From Euperipatoides rowelli (taxonomy: Eukaryota; Onychophora; Udeonychophora; Euonychophora; Peripatopsidae), in the NCBI GenBank assembly GCA_003024985.2, contig PXIH01S0012354.1: a stretch of 11,126 nt of DNA. One strand, 5' to 3'. The position numbers were made by a program, and so were the translations under genes. Under the pieces are notes generated by a model that worked only from the letters and a program-made list of their open reading frames with translations, was not told the DNA's origin and did not search any database. Below are positions 1 through 7,328 of this stretch, in pieces; within the stretch, counting starts at the first letter, position 1, and every line of letters starts with the position of its first letter.

Positions 1-29
1 TATTAAAAAAAAAAAAAAGATTAGGACCA

Positions 30-58
30 GGGACAACCACGCTGGACTATAGTCTGTT
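30..58 (+). repeat. Dispersed repeat, copy 1 (partner at 1453-1480)
   Basis: This segment begins GGGACAACCACG and contains TATAGT. It matches 1453-1480 at all but about four positions plus one gap over 29 bases. Both copies follow A-rich sequence, and a similar TTTGTATTT stretch lies further downstream of each. The pair probably marks fragments of one interspersed repeat family; the family is not recognised. Confidence 0.4.
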
Positions 59-140
59 GTTTCCGTCACATTTGTATTTTAGATAGAAAATAGTTCAATG
101 CTCGATTATGTGCACTTGCGCTAGTGGTCCCAACTGCTTC

Positions 141-188
141 ACGATACACAAAATCACATACACAAAATTACGATACACAAAATCACAT
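141..188 (+). repeat. 29-nt-period direct duplication
   Basis: A 19-base segment beginning ACGATACACAAAA occurs identically at 141-159 and 170-188, giving a period of 29 nt, with a shorter ATACACAAAA echo in between. This is a recent local tandem duplication of about 1.6 units. No coding or structural role is apparent. Confidence 0.75.
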
Positions 189-510
189 GAAGTGAATATT
201 ATGCCAGCATTTTATGCTGCAGTTGGCTACAAAAATATATTTAAAAAAGAATCGGGTAAATCATTTTATTTTAAGTAAGTTGTATTTTACACCTCGTATT
301 ATTACTTTCTGCTCATTTAATTTTTTTTTTTTTGAAGAATACAAGCTAACTATGTAACTTCAATCTGCAGCACAGAATGACATGCCAACATCATGTGACT
401 CTAAGATGAATAATTTGATTTTTTTTAATGGATCAACTAATTTACAGAATTAGAATTTAATAAAACCAAAAGTTTTATTAAAAACCAAATACATACACCA
501 TTGTCTAGGC
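189..510. other. AT-rich non-coding stretch
   Basis: No ORF, RNA gene or recognisable mobile element is visible here. There are T-rich and A-rich runs, including a T13 run near 319-334. The last 8 bases (503-510, GTCTAGGC) are the left target-site duplication of the hAT element that follows. Confidence 0.5.
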
Positions 511-860
511 CAGGGGTCTGCGAATAGTGGCTCCGGAGCCGCATGTAGCTCTTCCAGCAAATTTTATGGCTCTNTGAAAATTNGCAGAAGGTTTTTATTT
601 TAATATATAAATTTCAAAAAATAAACAAGCTTAATCAAAATGATTTTTTGTGTGAAAGCTTTTTTTTTTTAATTCCGCTTAGAACGCCCGCTTCAGCCTG
701 TACTGTACATGTGCGTTTGATGTGAGTTGCTCTACATAGCTCACACATGGAGTTTCCCGAGCTACTTGATATCATTTCAGTTCTGTGGTTCTTCCATGTT
801 TCTGTTTTTCTTTTTTTTTTCAGATTTGGCTCTTAGTCGCTGAAAGGTTGCTGACCCCTG
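511..860. mobile_element. Non-autonomous hAT transposon (MITE), 350 bp, with TSD
   Basis: The element starts CAGGGGTCTGCGAA and ends GGTTGCTGACCCCTG, so the termini are imperfect inverted repeats (CAGGGGTCTGC versus CAGGGGTCAGC). It is flanked by a perfect 8-bp target-site duplication, GTCTAGGC at 503-510 and 861-868, the length diagnostic of hAT insertions. The subterminal GGCTCCGGAGCCGCATGTAG and, at the other end, TTTGGCTCTTAGTCGCTG are characteristic of a hAT family widespread in animal genomes. There is no transposase ORF, so it must be moved in trans by an autonomous relative. Two ambiguous bases (574, 583) lie inside. The perfect duplication suggests a fairly recent insertion. Confidence 0.93.
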
Positions 861-1452
861 GTCTAGGCCAACGATGTGTTTACAAGCTGCCTTCCGCTTT
901 CGACAAACAGTTCTCAGTTCTTTATACTTGTTAACAATTTTCTTTGTCTTTACAATGAATAAGATAATTTGTTAAATTATAGCTAAAGCTTATGATTTAC
1001 TTTGCAATACAAACTTGGTATAAAATTCATAATAGATGACCAAAATTATTGAAATTGAAAAGAAAGTTAAATAAATATTGGAATCCAATCATTACATCGG
1101 TTATTTAAAAATAAAGCCTAATGAATAATTACACTATAAAATTTGCCTTGTCCTGTTACAATTATTTACTGAAGTCATCTGCAAACTGTCCAAATACTAC
1201 AATTGAGCAATATAATATATGAAATACAATACAAAATACTCGTAAAAAAAATGTAGACTATTTGAAATACAAAATATAGAGTTTCTGCAGCAAAAATCAT
1301 TTGCTTATACTGTAAATGGTTTGTATAGTTTTCTTTTTTTTAAAAAAAAGCATTCTTAAGACCGTTTATTTATAATGTTAAAGAAATCCTAGTGAAGCAT
1401 TTCAGCCAAAAAAGAATTAAAAAACAAAACAAAACTAGTTTTACAATCAAAA
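861..1452. other. AT-rich non-coding stretch
   Basis: After the right target duplication (861-868) the sequence is low-GC and lacks ORFs, splice-framed exons or RNA genes. I see only short A/T runs such as T8-A8 around 1334-1348. Confidence 0.5.
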
Positions 1453-1480
1453 GGGCAACCACGTTGGCATATAGTATGTT
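1453..1480 (+). repeat. Dispersed repeat, copy 2 (partner at 30-58)
   Basis: GGGCAACCACGTTGG followed by TATAGT aligns to 30-58 with one gap and about four mismatches. TTTGTATTTA follows here, and TTTGTATTTTA follows copy 1 after a short extra segment. The copies lie about 1.4 kb apart and in the same orientation, outside the hAT element between them. The family is unknown. Confidence 0.4.
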
Positions 1481-2369
1481 TTTGTATTTAATCATCAACA
1501 ATAACCAAAGCCGTATACCAGAGACGTATACTTTAGAGCTCTTTTTTTAGTTTATTTAAATCAACGATATAAAAAACAAAAATAGATTTACTATTTATAT
1601 ACATACCGGTAGACATGATTAATAACTTTAAATACAAATATGCTGGACCACAACAAACTATCCTATGGAATGTTGAATTTATAAGCAGTACACGTGACAT
1701 CACCTGTAACCATCTCCAATACAATAATTATCATGGCGACAGGTTTCAATTTGAAGCAAACATGGCAGACGGTGTGCCACTCTATTTTTCTATCTTGTTG
1801 GTTACAACCAAGCCTGGATCTACAGATTCCCCCCCCCCCCTGCAGCAAAATTAATGGTCCTCTTGACAAATTTTGATCTTTTTTTTTTTTTTTGTCTGAA
1901 AGTTTTGATGACTTATGTTAGTCAATCCCCTTGAGAAAAAAAATATATATATTTTAGACCTAATTTTAGTTTAATGATATTTTTTGTTGAAACTCGTGAT
2001 AGAAATAAATAAAGCAAAATTTGCAAATAACTGCATTTATTAATACATAAATCAATAAGATTTACTAAGATGTGATCTTATGTCCCACATCTCTCTATTC
2101 TTCTCGTTTTTTTTGGGGTTTTTTGGCGCTGCTACTATCTGTTGATAATTATAAGCGTTTATTTAAGCAGTGGAGTCCTGGTGGTCAGGACCCCCATGCA
2201 TTGCAGGATTTTTGCAGTCTATAGATCTGGGCCTGGTCACAACATCAAAGAAAAAAAATAAACACTTGCACACTTATAAACAATGTACCCATCAGGGAAT
2301 TCAGCTTTGAATAAAAATCTCTTGCTAGCTATCTAACAGTATATTTTAACTCAAAAGAGATATGGCACT
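1481..2369. other. Non-coding stretch with C12 tract and short hairpin
   Basis: No gene is supported. Three overlapping 60-79-residue ORFs at 1615-1876 lie in conflicting frames and strands and show no family signature. Notable local features are a slightly GC-richer patch at 1680-1860 holding CACGTG (1691-1696), TGACATCA nearby and ATGGCGAC (about 1733-1740), a C12 run at 1829-1840, and T-runs near 1879-1893. A small hairpin has GTCCTG (2175-2180) pairing with CAGGAC (2186-2191). None of these is enough to call a promoter. Confidence 0.4.
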
Positions 2370-2593
2370 TTAAGGCTAGCACACACTAGAGAATTTATTT
2401 TGAAGCATCGAGGAATTGTACTCCGAAGGTAAATACTCTTGTGTGTGTCAAACATACTTTAGAGAAAACCAGACTTCGAAGTGAACTGTTTCATCACTTT
2501 CAAAAGTAGACCTCTGGTCAACTTTTTGAACTATTTTTCTTTCAAATGTAAAATCACTGACGATGAGAACACATGACTTGACTTTATTTACTA

Positions 2594-2604
2594 AAAATGG
2601 CGGC
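2594..2604 (+). promoter_or_regulatory. YY1-like motif over the transposon ORF start codon
   Basis: AAAATGGCGGC matches the well-known YY1 consensus (AANATGGCGGC) and includes the ATG of the MADF-like ORF. YY1 motifs over start codons are common in animal genes. Occupancy here is inference only. Confidence 0.35.
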
Positions 2605-2983
2605 CACTATGAATTCACAAAAATCAACTAAGCGAGCCAATAAAAAGTGGAATGACAATAAAATATCACTATTAATTCAAGAAGTAGAAAAATACCCGTG
2701 TCTGTACAACCAGCACTTAACTGAATATCATGACAAACCAGTAAAAACGACGATTCTGCAAGCCATAGGTGTCGTATGCAATACAACTGGTAAATGGCTT
2801 CGATATTTAGAACTGAATCGCCACTGCTTGGAAATTCAAAAAATCTATTTATTTTCATATATATACAGTATATATAGGCTATATATATTTAATACAGATG
2901 ATTTCTCAATAATATACAAATCAATGATAATGGCGTCTTCCTCATCACTCTTCATTTTGACAACAGCAAGTACGCACACATAG
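2597..2983 (+). pseudogene. MADF-like DNA-binding protein, first exon of a deleted transposon gene
   Basis: Residues about 18-65 read like the first part of a MADF (Myb/SANT-like) domain: W18, LLIQEVEKYPCLYN (25-38), LTEYHDKPVK (41-50) and ILQAIGVV (53-60). In PIF/Harbinger elements such a protein binds the terminal repeats and brings the transposase to them in the nucleus. The start ATG lies in AAAATGGCGGC, with A at -3. After G65 the reading becomes non-domain sequence rich in Y/I/F. A plausible splice donor, G|GTAAAT at 2789/2790, sits exactly where the domain match stops, so codons beyond about 2789 are probably intron. The second half of MADF and any acidic or BESS-like tail are missing. 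It lies entirely inside the TTAA-flanked element. MADF assignment is by motif pattern only. Confidence 0.65.
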
Positions 2984-3208
2984 ACAAAAACTTTCAAATA
3001 CAAAAAAGTTCTCGTAGTGTGTGTCAGATTACTCTTGACAAAACTTTCGCATCGTTAAAAAAAACCCGTCGAATATGAAAACTACATAGTTTTTTTCTCC
3101 TAGTGTGTGCCTGCCTTAATAAGCTTATATGGAGAAGATGTCAATACAAAATAATATACCATCTATGGATTTTTTAAATAACTAAAAGTTTATGTATAAA
3201 CTAGGTAA

Positions 3209-3522
3209 TAGGGTTGCCAACATTGCGACGATGTTGACCCGAAGATAATATTTTGATAAGCTTTTTTTTTTTGGTAGTAAGAAAAAATGTCAAAGAATCT
3301 ATATAATCTATATTTTTTATTATAAATATCTTGATAACTGCTAAATATCTTTTATTATACGGTGCAGAATTGTGATACTAGTACAATTCTAAACAAAAGG
3401 TATAATGCATTCTATTAACTGGAAATCTCCAAACCCGAAGAATTTTCTTAAAAATCCGGAGCCCGGAGAATGATCGCTAAACCCGAATTCTCCGGGTCAA
3501 AATGAGAGTGTTGGTAACCCTA
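3209..3522. mobile_element. Non-autonomous hAT MITE, 314 bp, perfect 8-bp TSD
   Basis: The element starts TAGGGTTGCCAACA and ends TGTTGGTAACCCTA. Reverse-complemented, the right end reads TAGGGTTACCAACA, a 14-bp inverted repeat with one mismatch. The 8-bp direct repeat CTAGGTAA at 3201-3208 and 3523-3530 is perfect, which fits hAT. Subterminal DNA is rich in CCCGAA, CCGG and CTCCGGG motifs (3434-3497), giving local self-complementarity (CCGGAGCCCGGAG). There is no coding capacity. It sits only 93 bp beyond the TTAA-flanked element. Confidence 0.9.
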
Positions 3523-3682
3523 CTAGGTAACCCCTAACATACAAAAAAAGTACTGTATTTAGATAATGTCATTATAACCTGCTAAGAGGTGACATGTTTT
3601 ATTTGAAAATATATATATATATTATTTGAGAATGTATAATTATTTATTTATAGTAATATTTAATATTAAATTTTAGTTTTAA

Positions 3683-3719
3683 TCGAGCACTTTTTTTAAA
3701 AAAAAAAAAGTTTGCTCGA
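3683..3719. repeat. Short inverted repeat with T7/A12 core
   Basis: TCGAGCACTTTTTTT faces AAAAAAAGTTTGCTCGA, forming an imperfect hairpin whose ends (TCGAGC/GCTCGA) pair perfectly with a small bulge. It may be a cruciform or the relic of a tiny element. No flanking duplication was seen. Confidence 0.5.
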
Positions 3720-4158
3720 ATATTTCAATGAGCTCAAATCAGGTGATTCTATTTTTAGAACAATCCCATAATTCAGCCTAAATATTTGAAATCTTGCTGC
3801 GAGACTGAAAGCTCCATAGTTTTGCTTATCAGATAGAATGTAACATATGTGTTTGATAATTCTCTACATTTCTCCCTGAGTAAATGTATTTTATCTTGAA
3901 TTAATTATAATTAAATACTTCTTTTAAAAACATTTTAAATGACATGTATGGAATAGTTGAAATTCCAGTTTGATGTGTGTGACGTGTTTACAGAGACAAA
4001 ACTTATTTGTTTAGTGTACCATCCCTTACTCCAGAACAATGTTATCATTTGACATACAGTAAGCTAATCAACTATTGGCTGAGTTAATAGTTGGAATTCA
4101 TTTATAATTTTCAAGGGTTTTTTTTTCTTCTTATATTGAAAGTATTTAAACAAATTTT
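3720..4158. other. AT-rich non-coding stretch
   Basis: No ORF, transposon terminus or RNA gene could be supported. It contains short AT runs only. Confidence 0.45.
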
Positions 4159-4213
4159 GACTTTGTTTTAAAATAAACGAATTAAGCTGAAAATATTTAT
4201 TTAAAACAAAGTC
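4159..4213. repeat. 18-19-bp inverted repeat (stem-loop)
   Basis: The left arm, 4159-4177 (GACTTTGTTTTAAAATAAA), is matched by the reverse complement of 4196-4213, differing by a single extra A. An 18-base spacer separates them. The arms would fold into a long AU-rich hairpin if transcribed, or a cruciform in DNA. There is no obvious target duplication, so a mobile origin is not shown. Confidence 0.7.
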
Positions 4214-4305
4214 CCCTTTCCCTTCCCATCTATTTTGATATCTATTACCTGTGTCTGAATTTTGATAATCTCAAAGTTTTAAAAATCAAATTATAAGATC
4301 TAGAC

Positions 4306-4969
4306 CAGGGGTGCTCATACTTTTATATATGGCTAGCTACTAAGAAAATATTAGTAACAAAAGATCGACTTCCACATTTTAGATCTTTTATTGACTTTTA
4401 GGCATGAAAAGTGTTAAAAAAACCGTTTTTTACCTTAATTTTCTATATAGCTTTATTCAATAAAATAATAATAAATTAACATCTAATATTAAAACTAAAC
4501 TAAAATAGATAAGTTAAGAACTAAATATCTAAAAATACCTACTAACTAAACTTTGGATGATGACGCGTGACATTGGGTAGCCTCTGCATACTCTTCAAAA
4601 GAAGGCATGTAATGACTTAATGCTAAACGCAAGCACGATGTCAAATGTTCATCTGTGAGGTGAGTACGATATTTATAATTTTCATTTGAGAAAATGCAAA
4701 TCATTATTAAAATGCTAAATCTTACTTCTCTTTTGCGCACTCATCACGTTTAAAATGTTTAAAATTACTATTAACGTAAACAAAAAAAAGTACTTACACA
4801 AAACTTAACACGTAACGCTCAATTCATATAGGTATGGTAGCACTCTCTGCTGCACCATGCATGTGCATCTTCCGCCGTCTGGTCAAAAAGCTGTGCGCAG
4901 ATGATGTTTTTTAAGAAACATATGGCGATCGACTAAAATATCTCACGATCGACTGTTTGAGCACCTCTG
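4306..4969 (-). mobile_element. Internally deleted hAT transposon, 664 bp
   Basis: The left end CAGGGGTGCTCA and the right end TGAGCACCTCTG are inverted repeats with one mismatch. The flanking 8-mers are ATCTAGAC (4298-4305) and ATCTAGAG (4970-4977), a target duplication with one difference. Subterminal GATCGAC motifs occur at 4363-4369, 4927-4933 and 4947-4953 and are candidate transposase-binding repeats. The minus strand preserves the C-terminal end of the transposase, so the element reads right to left, with the transposase stop about 240 bp before the left end. Most of the gene has been lost by internal deletion. Confidence 0.88.
4546..4740 (-). pseudogene. hAT transposase C-terminal fragment
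   Basis: The 64-codon ORF contains, from residue 24 on, YRTHLTDEHLTSCLRLALSH followed by a short tail with QCHAS. The YR-x-x-LTDEHL-x-x-x-LR pattern is the C-terminal end of hAT transposases of the kind domesticated in vertebrate FAM200/ZBED5/GTF2IRD2-type proteins. It follows the dimerisation region and contains none of the catalytic acidic residues. Residues 1-23 are not recognisable, so the ATG at 4740 is probably not native and the deletion junction likely lies near residues 20-23. The fragment is inside the 4306-4969 element and cannot make an active transposase. Confidence 0.7.
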
Positions 4970-4977
4970 ATCTAGAG

Positions 4978-5588
4978 TGTTAAACTGGTTCACTGGTGCT
5001 TAATGTTATCGCACGGGCCACTGACGGATAATTTTACGTGGCCCGGTAATTATATGAGAATGAATTGTTTATTTATATTTAACTAGCTGAAAAGCCACTT
5101 GTGAATTGAAATTCAACGGAGTTCTAGATATCCCTCTCCCCCCCTAGCCTACACCCCGTGACACCCTCTCCTCATCCCTTATCCCCTATTCCGAAAATCA
5201 TTTTAGAAACAATTAAAAAAATAAATCTCTTAATGAGAGAATGTTTGTTTTAAAATATTAAAATGAAAAAAATATGTGGTTTTTATTATCTTAATCTGTA
5301 TTACAGTAGTCTTATCTTATTGTTTAATAATAAATGTTTATGACTTTATGAAGTGAAGTCGTTAATTATTTTGTTATAATTTTTTTAACTGATCTATTTT
5401 AATATTATTACATCCTTACTCACATCATTTAATAATAATAACTAGCAATGATAATAGCGTATTAATAATGCGATATAGGGGCCTAAAGATGTATTTTTTT
5501 CATTTTTTTTTACGGATGTTTTTCTGCAGACCGGTGAAATTTTTCCATGGACTTGCACCATCTGTGGACCGGCAGTTGACTAACACTG
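4978..5588. mobile_element. Probable further hAT-like element(s), abutting the previous one
   Basis: The right part (5520-5588) ends GGACCGGCAGTTGACTAACACTG. Reverse-complemented it starts CAGTGTTAGTCAACTG and contains CCGGTCCACAG, a typical hAT end. The left part starts TGTTAAACTGGTTCACTGG and contains CGGGCCAC (5014-5021) facing GTGGCCCG (5038-5045), also typical of hAT ends, but it lacks the expected leading CAG. The 8-mer after the right end, ATATAGAG (5589-5596), matches ATCTAGAG (4970-4977) at 7 of 8 positions. The two ends may belong to one element with a damaged left tip, or to two different families. The interior has no ORF and includes a C/T-rich stretch at 5130-5190. Confidence 0.5.
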
Positions 5589-5596
5589 ATATAGAG

Positions 5597-6105
5597 TAAT
5601 GTGACAAGCTAGGTTCCAACACAAGTGCAGCGTAGTCACCTCACAGGAGTTTAAATGCAGTAATAACACCAATAATTCTATTACTGGTTGTTATCATTAC
5701 ATTTCTTCTTTGAGTTTCATTGCTTTCATTCAATCTGATCATGTGACCATTTCATTTCATAGATGAACAATAGGTTGGCCTTTCACAAATAAACCACATG
5801 ACAGATCCTGAGGAGTAAAGTACTCGATCGTAATAAAATAGCATGTTTTATGCTAATTCCGATACATGTGATGATAAAATTATAAGTGATGAGTCAAATG
5901 TGTAAAACTAAAAAAATTAAAAATGTTTTAGAAGAATATTTCAGAAAGACTGCATTAGTCCTTTCAGGTAAGAACTCACACAGAGCTTCTGTAGGGAATA
6001 TTCAAATAGGATGTACTCTCCTATCGCCAGGTTGTAGAAGATTAAAAATTAAAATATCTCTATGTCATCATTGCAGGTATGCTCGACTCAATGTTTACAT
6101 ACAAA
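5597..6105. other. Non-coding stretch with a strong splice-donor-like site
   Basis: No gene is supported. An open frame from the ATG at 5889 gives about 26 ordinary-looking codons (KKIKNVLEEYFRKTALVLS) up to CAG|GTAAGA at 5965-5973, a good donor match. After that the frame runs into the low-complexity array. The peptide is not recognised. Without an acceptor, promoter or homologue, this remains only a candidate exon. Confidence 0.25.
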
Positions 6106-6730
6106 ATCATCACCACCACCACCAATACCATAATCATCCTTTTCCTCATCACCACAACCATCATCATCATCATCACCACATCATCATCACCACATCATCA
6201 TCATCATCATCACCACACCATCATCACCACTACCATCATCCTCCTCAACATCATCACCACTATTACCATTACCACCATTATCATCACCACCACCACCAGT
6301 TAAATCATCACCAGCATAATCACCACCATCAACATCATCATTATTATCACCACCATCATCATCCTCATTCTCATCATCATCACTACCAACAACATTAACA
6401 TCACCACCACCAGCATAATCACCACCAAAATGATCACCATCATCATTATCAGCCTCACCACCATCACCACCATTATCCTCATTCTCATCATCATCATCAC
6501 CACTGCCACCATCACTATCACCATTACCACCCACCATCATCATCACCACCACCAACATCATTACCATCACCAACATCATCACCATCACCACCAATAACAC
6601 CACCTTCACCACCATCAACATCACCATCATCATCATGACCACCAATATCACTAACACCACCACCAACATCACTATCACCACCACCAATATCACTATCACC
6701 ATCATCCTCATCACCACCACAATTATCATT
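6106..6730. repeat. CAC/CAT (GTG/ATG) trinucleotide-based low-complexity array
   Basis: This is 625 bp of imperfect CAC, CAT, ATC and ACC triplets. The plus strand has only about seven G bases across the whole tract, so the strands are extremely asymmetric. Longer duplications lie within it: CCAGCATAATCACCACCA recurs about 100 bp apart (near 6311 and 6411), and TCCTCATTCTCATCATCATC recurs about 115 bp apart (near 6362 and 6477). Triplet periodicity opens long ORFs on both strands (poly-His on plus; poly-Val/Met or Asp/Gly on minus). These are artefacts of base composition, not genes. Confidence 0.95.
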
Positions 6731-7026
6731 TTAACTGTGGCTACCTGGTAGCACTTAAATTTTTTATGGTCATAAGGCCTAAGTGGATAAATTACAAAAC
6801 GATCTTTAAAAAAATAAACTGCTAAAATTGCAATTTTTTTTAATTGATGAGGATGAGGTGGCATTTGAAATAATTTAAACACAAAATGTATAAATATTAA
6901 AAAATTTTAATAATTTTGCGATAGCCTACTAATTACACTACTACAGTATGCTATTTACTGAGATATATCTGCCCCACTTTGGTTTTGTTTTTTGTCTTTT
7001 AAATTAAAATTTTTAGTTCTGCTGTC
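6731..7026. other. AT-rich non-coding stretch
   Basis: No feature is recognised between the triplet array and the next MITE. Confidence 0.45.
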
Positions 7027-7217
7027 CAGTGGCATCCTAATACTTCTATAATTATTAAATATAGTTTTAATAATGTCCTTATCTATATATTATTCTTTTT
7101 AGCCCTTAATCATGTCTCATATCCTTTAAATAATAATATAAAAAATAAAATAGCATGTGGGGAACCCCCATTCTTTATTTGTGCCTCAGGGTTCCTCAAA
7201 TGCGTAATCAGCCACTG
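7027..7217. mobile_element. Decayed hAT-like MITE, 191 bp
   Basis: The segment begins CAGTGGC and ends GCCACTG, a 7-bp perfect inverted repeat. The right end, read on the minus strand, is CAGTGGCTGATTACGCATTT followed by GAGGAACCCTGAGGCA, which resembles the CAGTGGCGGATTTACGC-type ends common in animal hAT elements. The flanking 8-mers CTGCTGTC and CTGGTGCT agree at only 5 of 8 positions, so the target duplication is weak. GGGGAACCCCC near 7159-7169 is internally self-complementary. There is no ORF. The right end is convincing; the left boundary is tentative. Confidence 0.55.
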
Positions 7218-7328
7218 CTGGTGCTAAAATTTAGATCATTAGCTAAATAGTATCTGTGCAGTCTTAATTCAACACCAGAGGGCACTAATCAAATTTATAA
7301 GAGACTGTCTTAGAAAAAAATATAACTT

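Larger units (their letters stand above)
2374..3115 (+). mobile_element. TTAA-flanked DNA transposon with MADF-like ORF (PIF/Harbinger-like?)
   Basis: The 742-bp element begins GGCTAGCACACACTAG. Its right end, reverse-complemented, reads GGCAGGCACACACTAG, so the terminal inverted repeats match at about 14 of 16 positions. It is flanked on both sides by TTAA (2370-2373 and 3116-3119). Each end carries a second copy of the CACACA motif. On the left, GACACACACAAGAG (reverse complement, about 2427-2443) faces the TIR in hairpin orientation. On the right, TAGTGTGTGTCAG (about 3016-3028) directly repeats the terminal TAGTGTGTGCCTG. The interior holds a MADF-like exon, typical of the accessory DNA-binding protein of PIF/Harbinger elements. 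Harbinger normally duplicates TWA (three bases); TTAA is typical of piggyBac or Kolobok, so the superfamily is unsettled. No DDE transposase remains, so this copy is internally deleted and non-autonomous. Confidence 0.8.

Noticed and set aside
141-188. Link between the 29-nt duplication and the 29-30-nt minisatellite
   Set aside because: The periods are similar but the sequences are unrelated.
1533-1876. Overlapping small ORFs on both strands
   Set aside because: They are short and mutually overlapping, with no motif and no splice or promoter context.
5050-5190. Possible LINE/SINE 3' end around ACTAGCTGAAAAGCC
   Set aside because: The resemblance to known retroelement tails is too short to support, with no poly-A tail or target duplication found.
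5886-6398. 170-residue plus-strand ORF with a long poly-His tail
   Set aside because: The first codon is GTG, and most of the length is translation of the CAC/CAT array. There is no promoter, no homology pattern, and no reason to see a real histidine-rich protein.
6300-6530. Minus-strand Met/Val-rich ORF resembling membrane segments
   Set aside because: Hydrophobicity here is an artefact of ATG/GTG triplets, and it overlaps other frames of the same array.
6187-6882. 231-residue minus-strand ORF rich in Val/Met and Asp/Gly
   Set aside because: It is the complement of the same triplet array. The open frame follows from the lack of TAA/TAG in GTG/ATG/GAT triplets, and the N-terminal 50 residues show no family signature.
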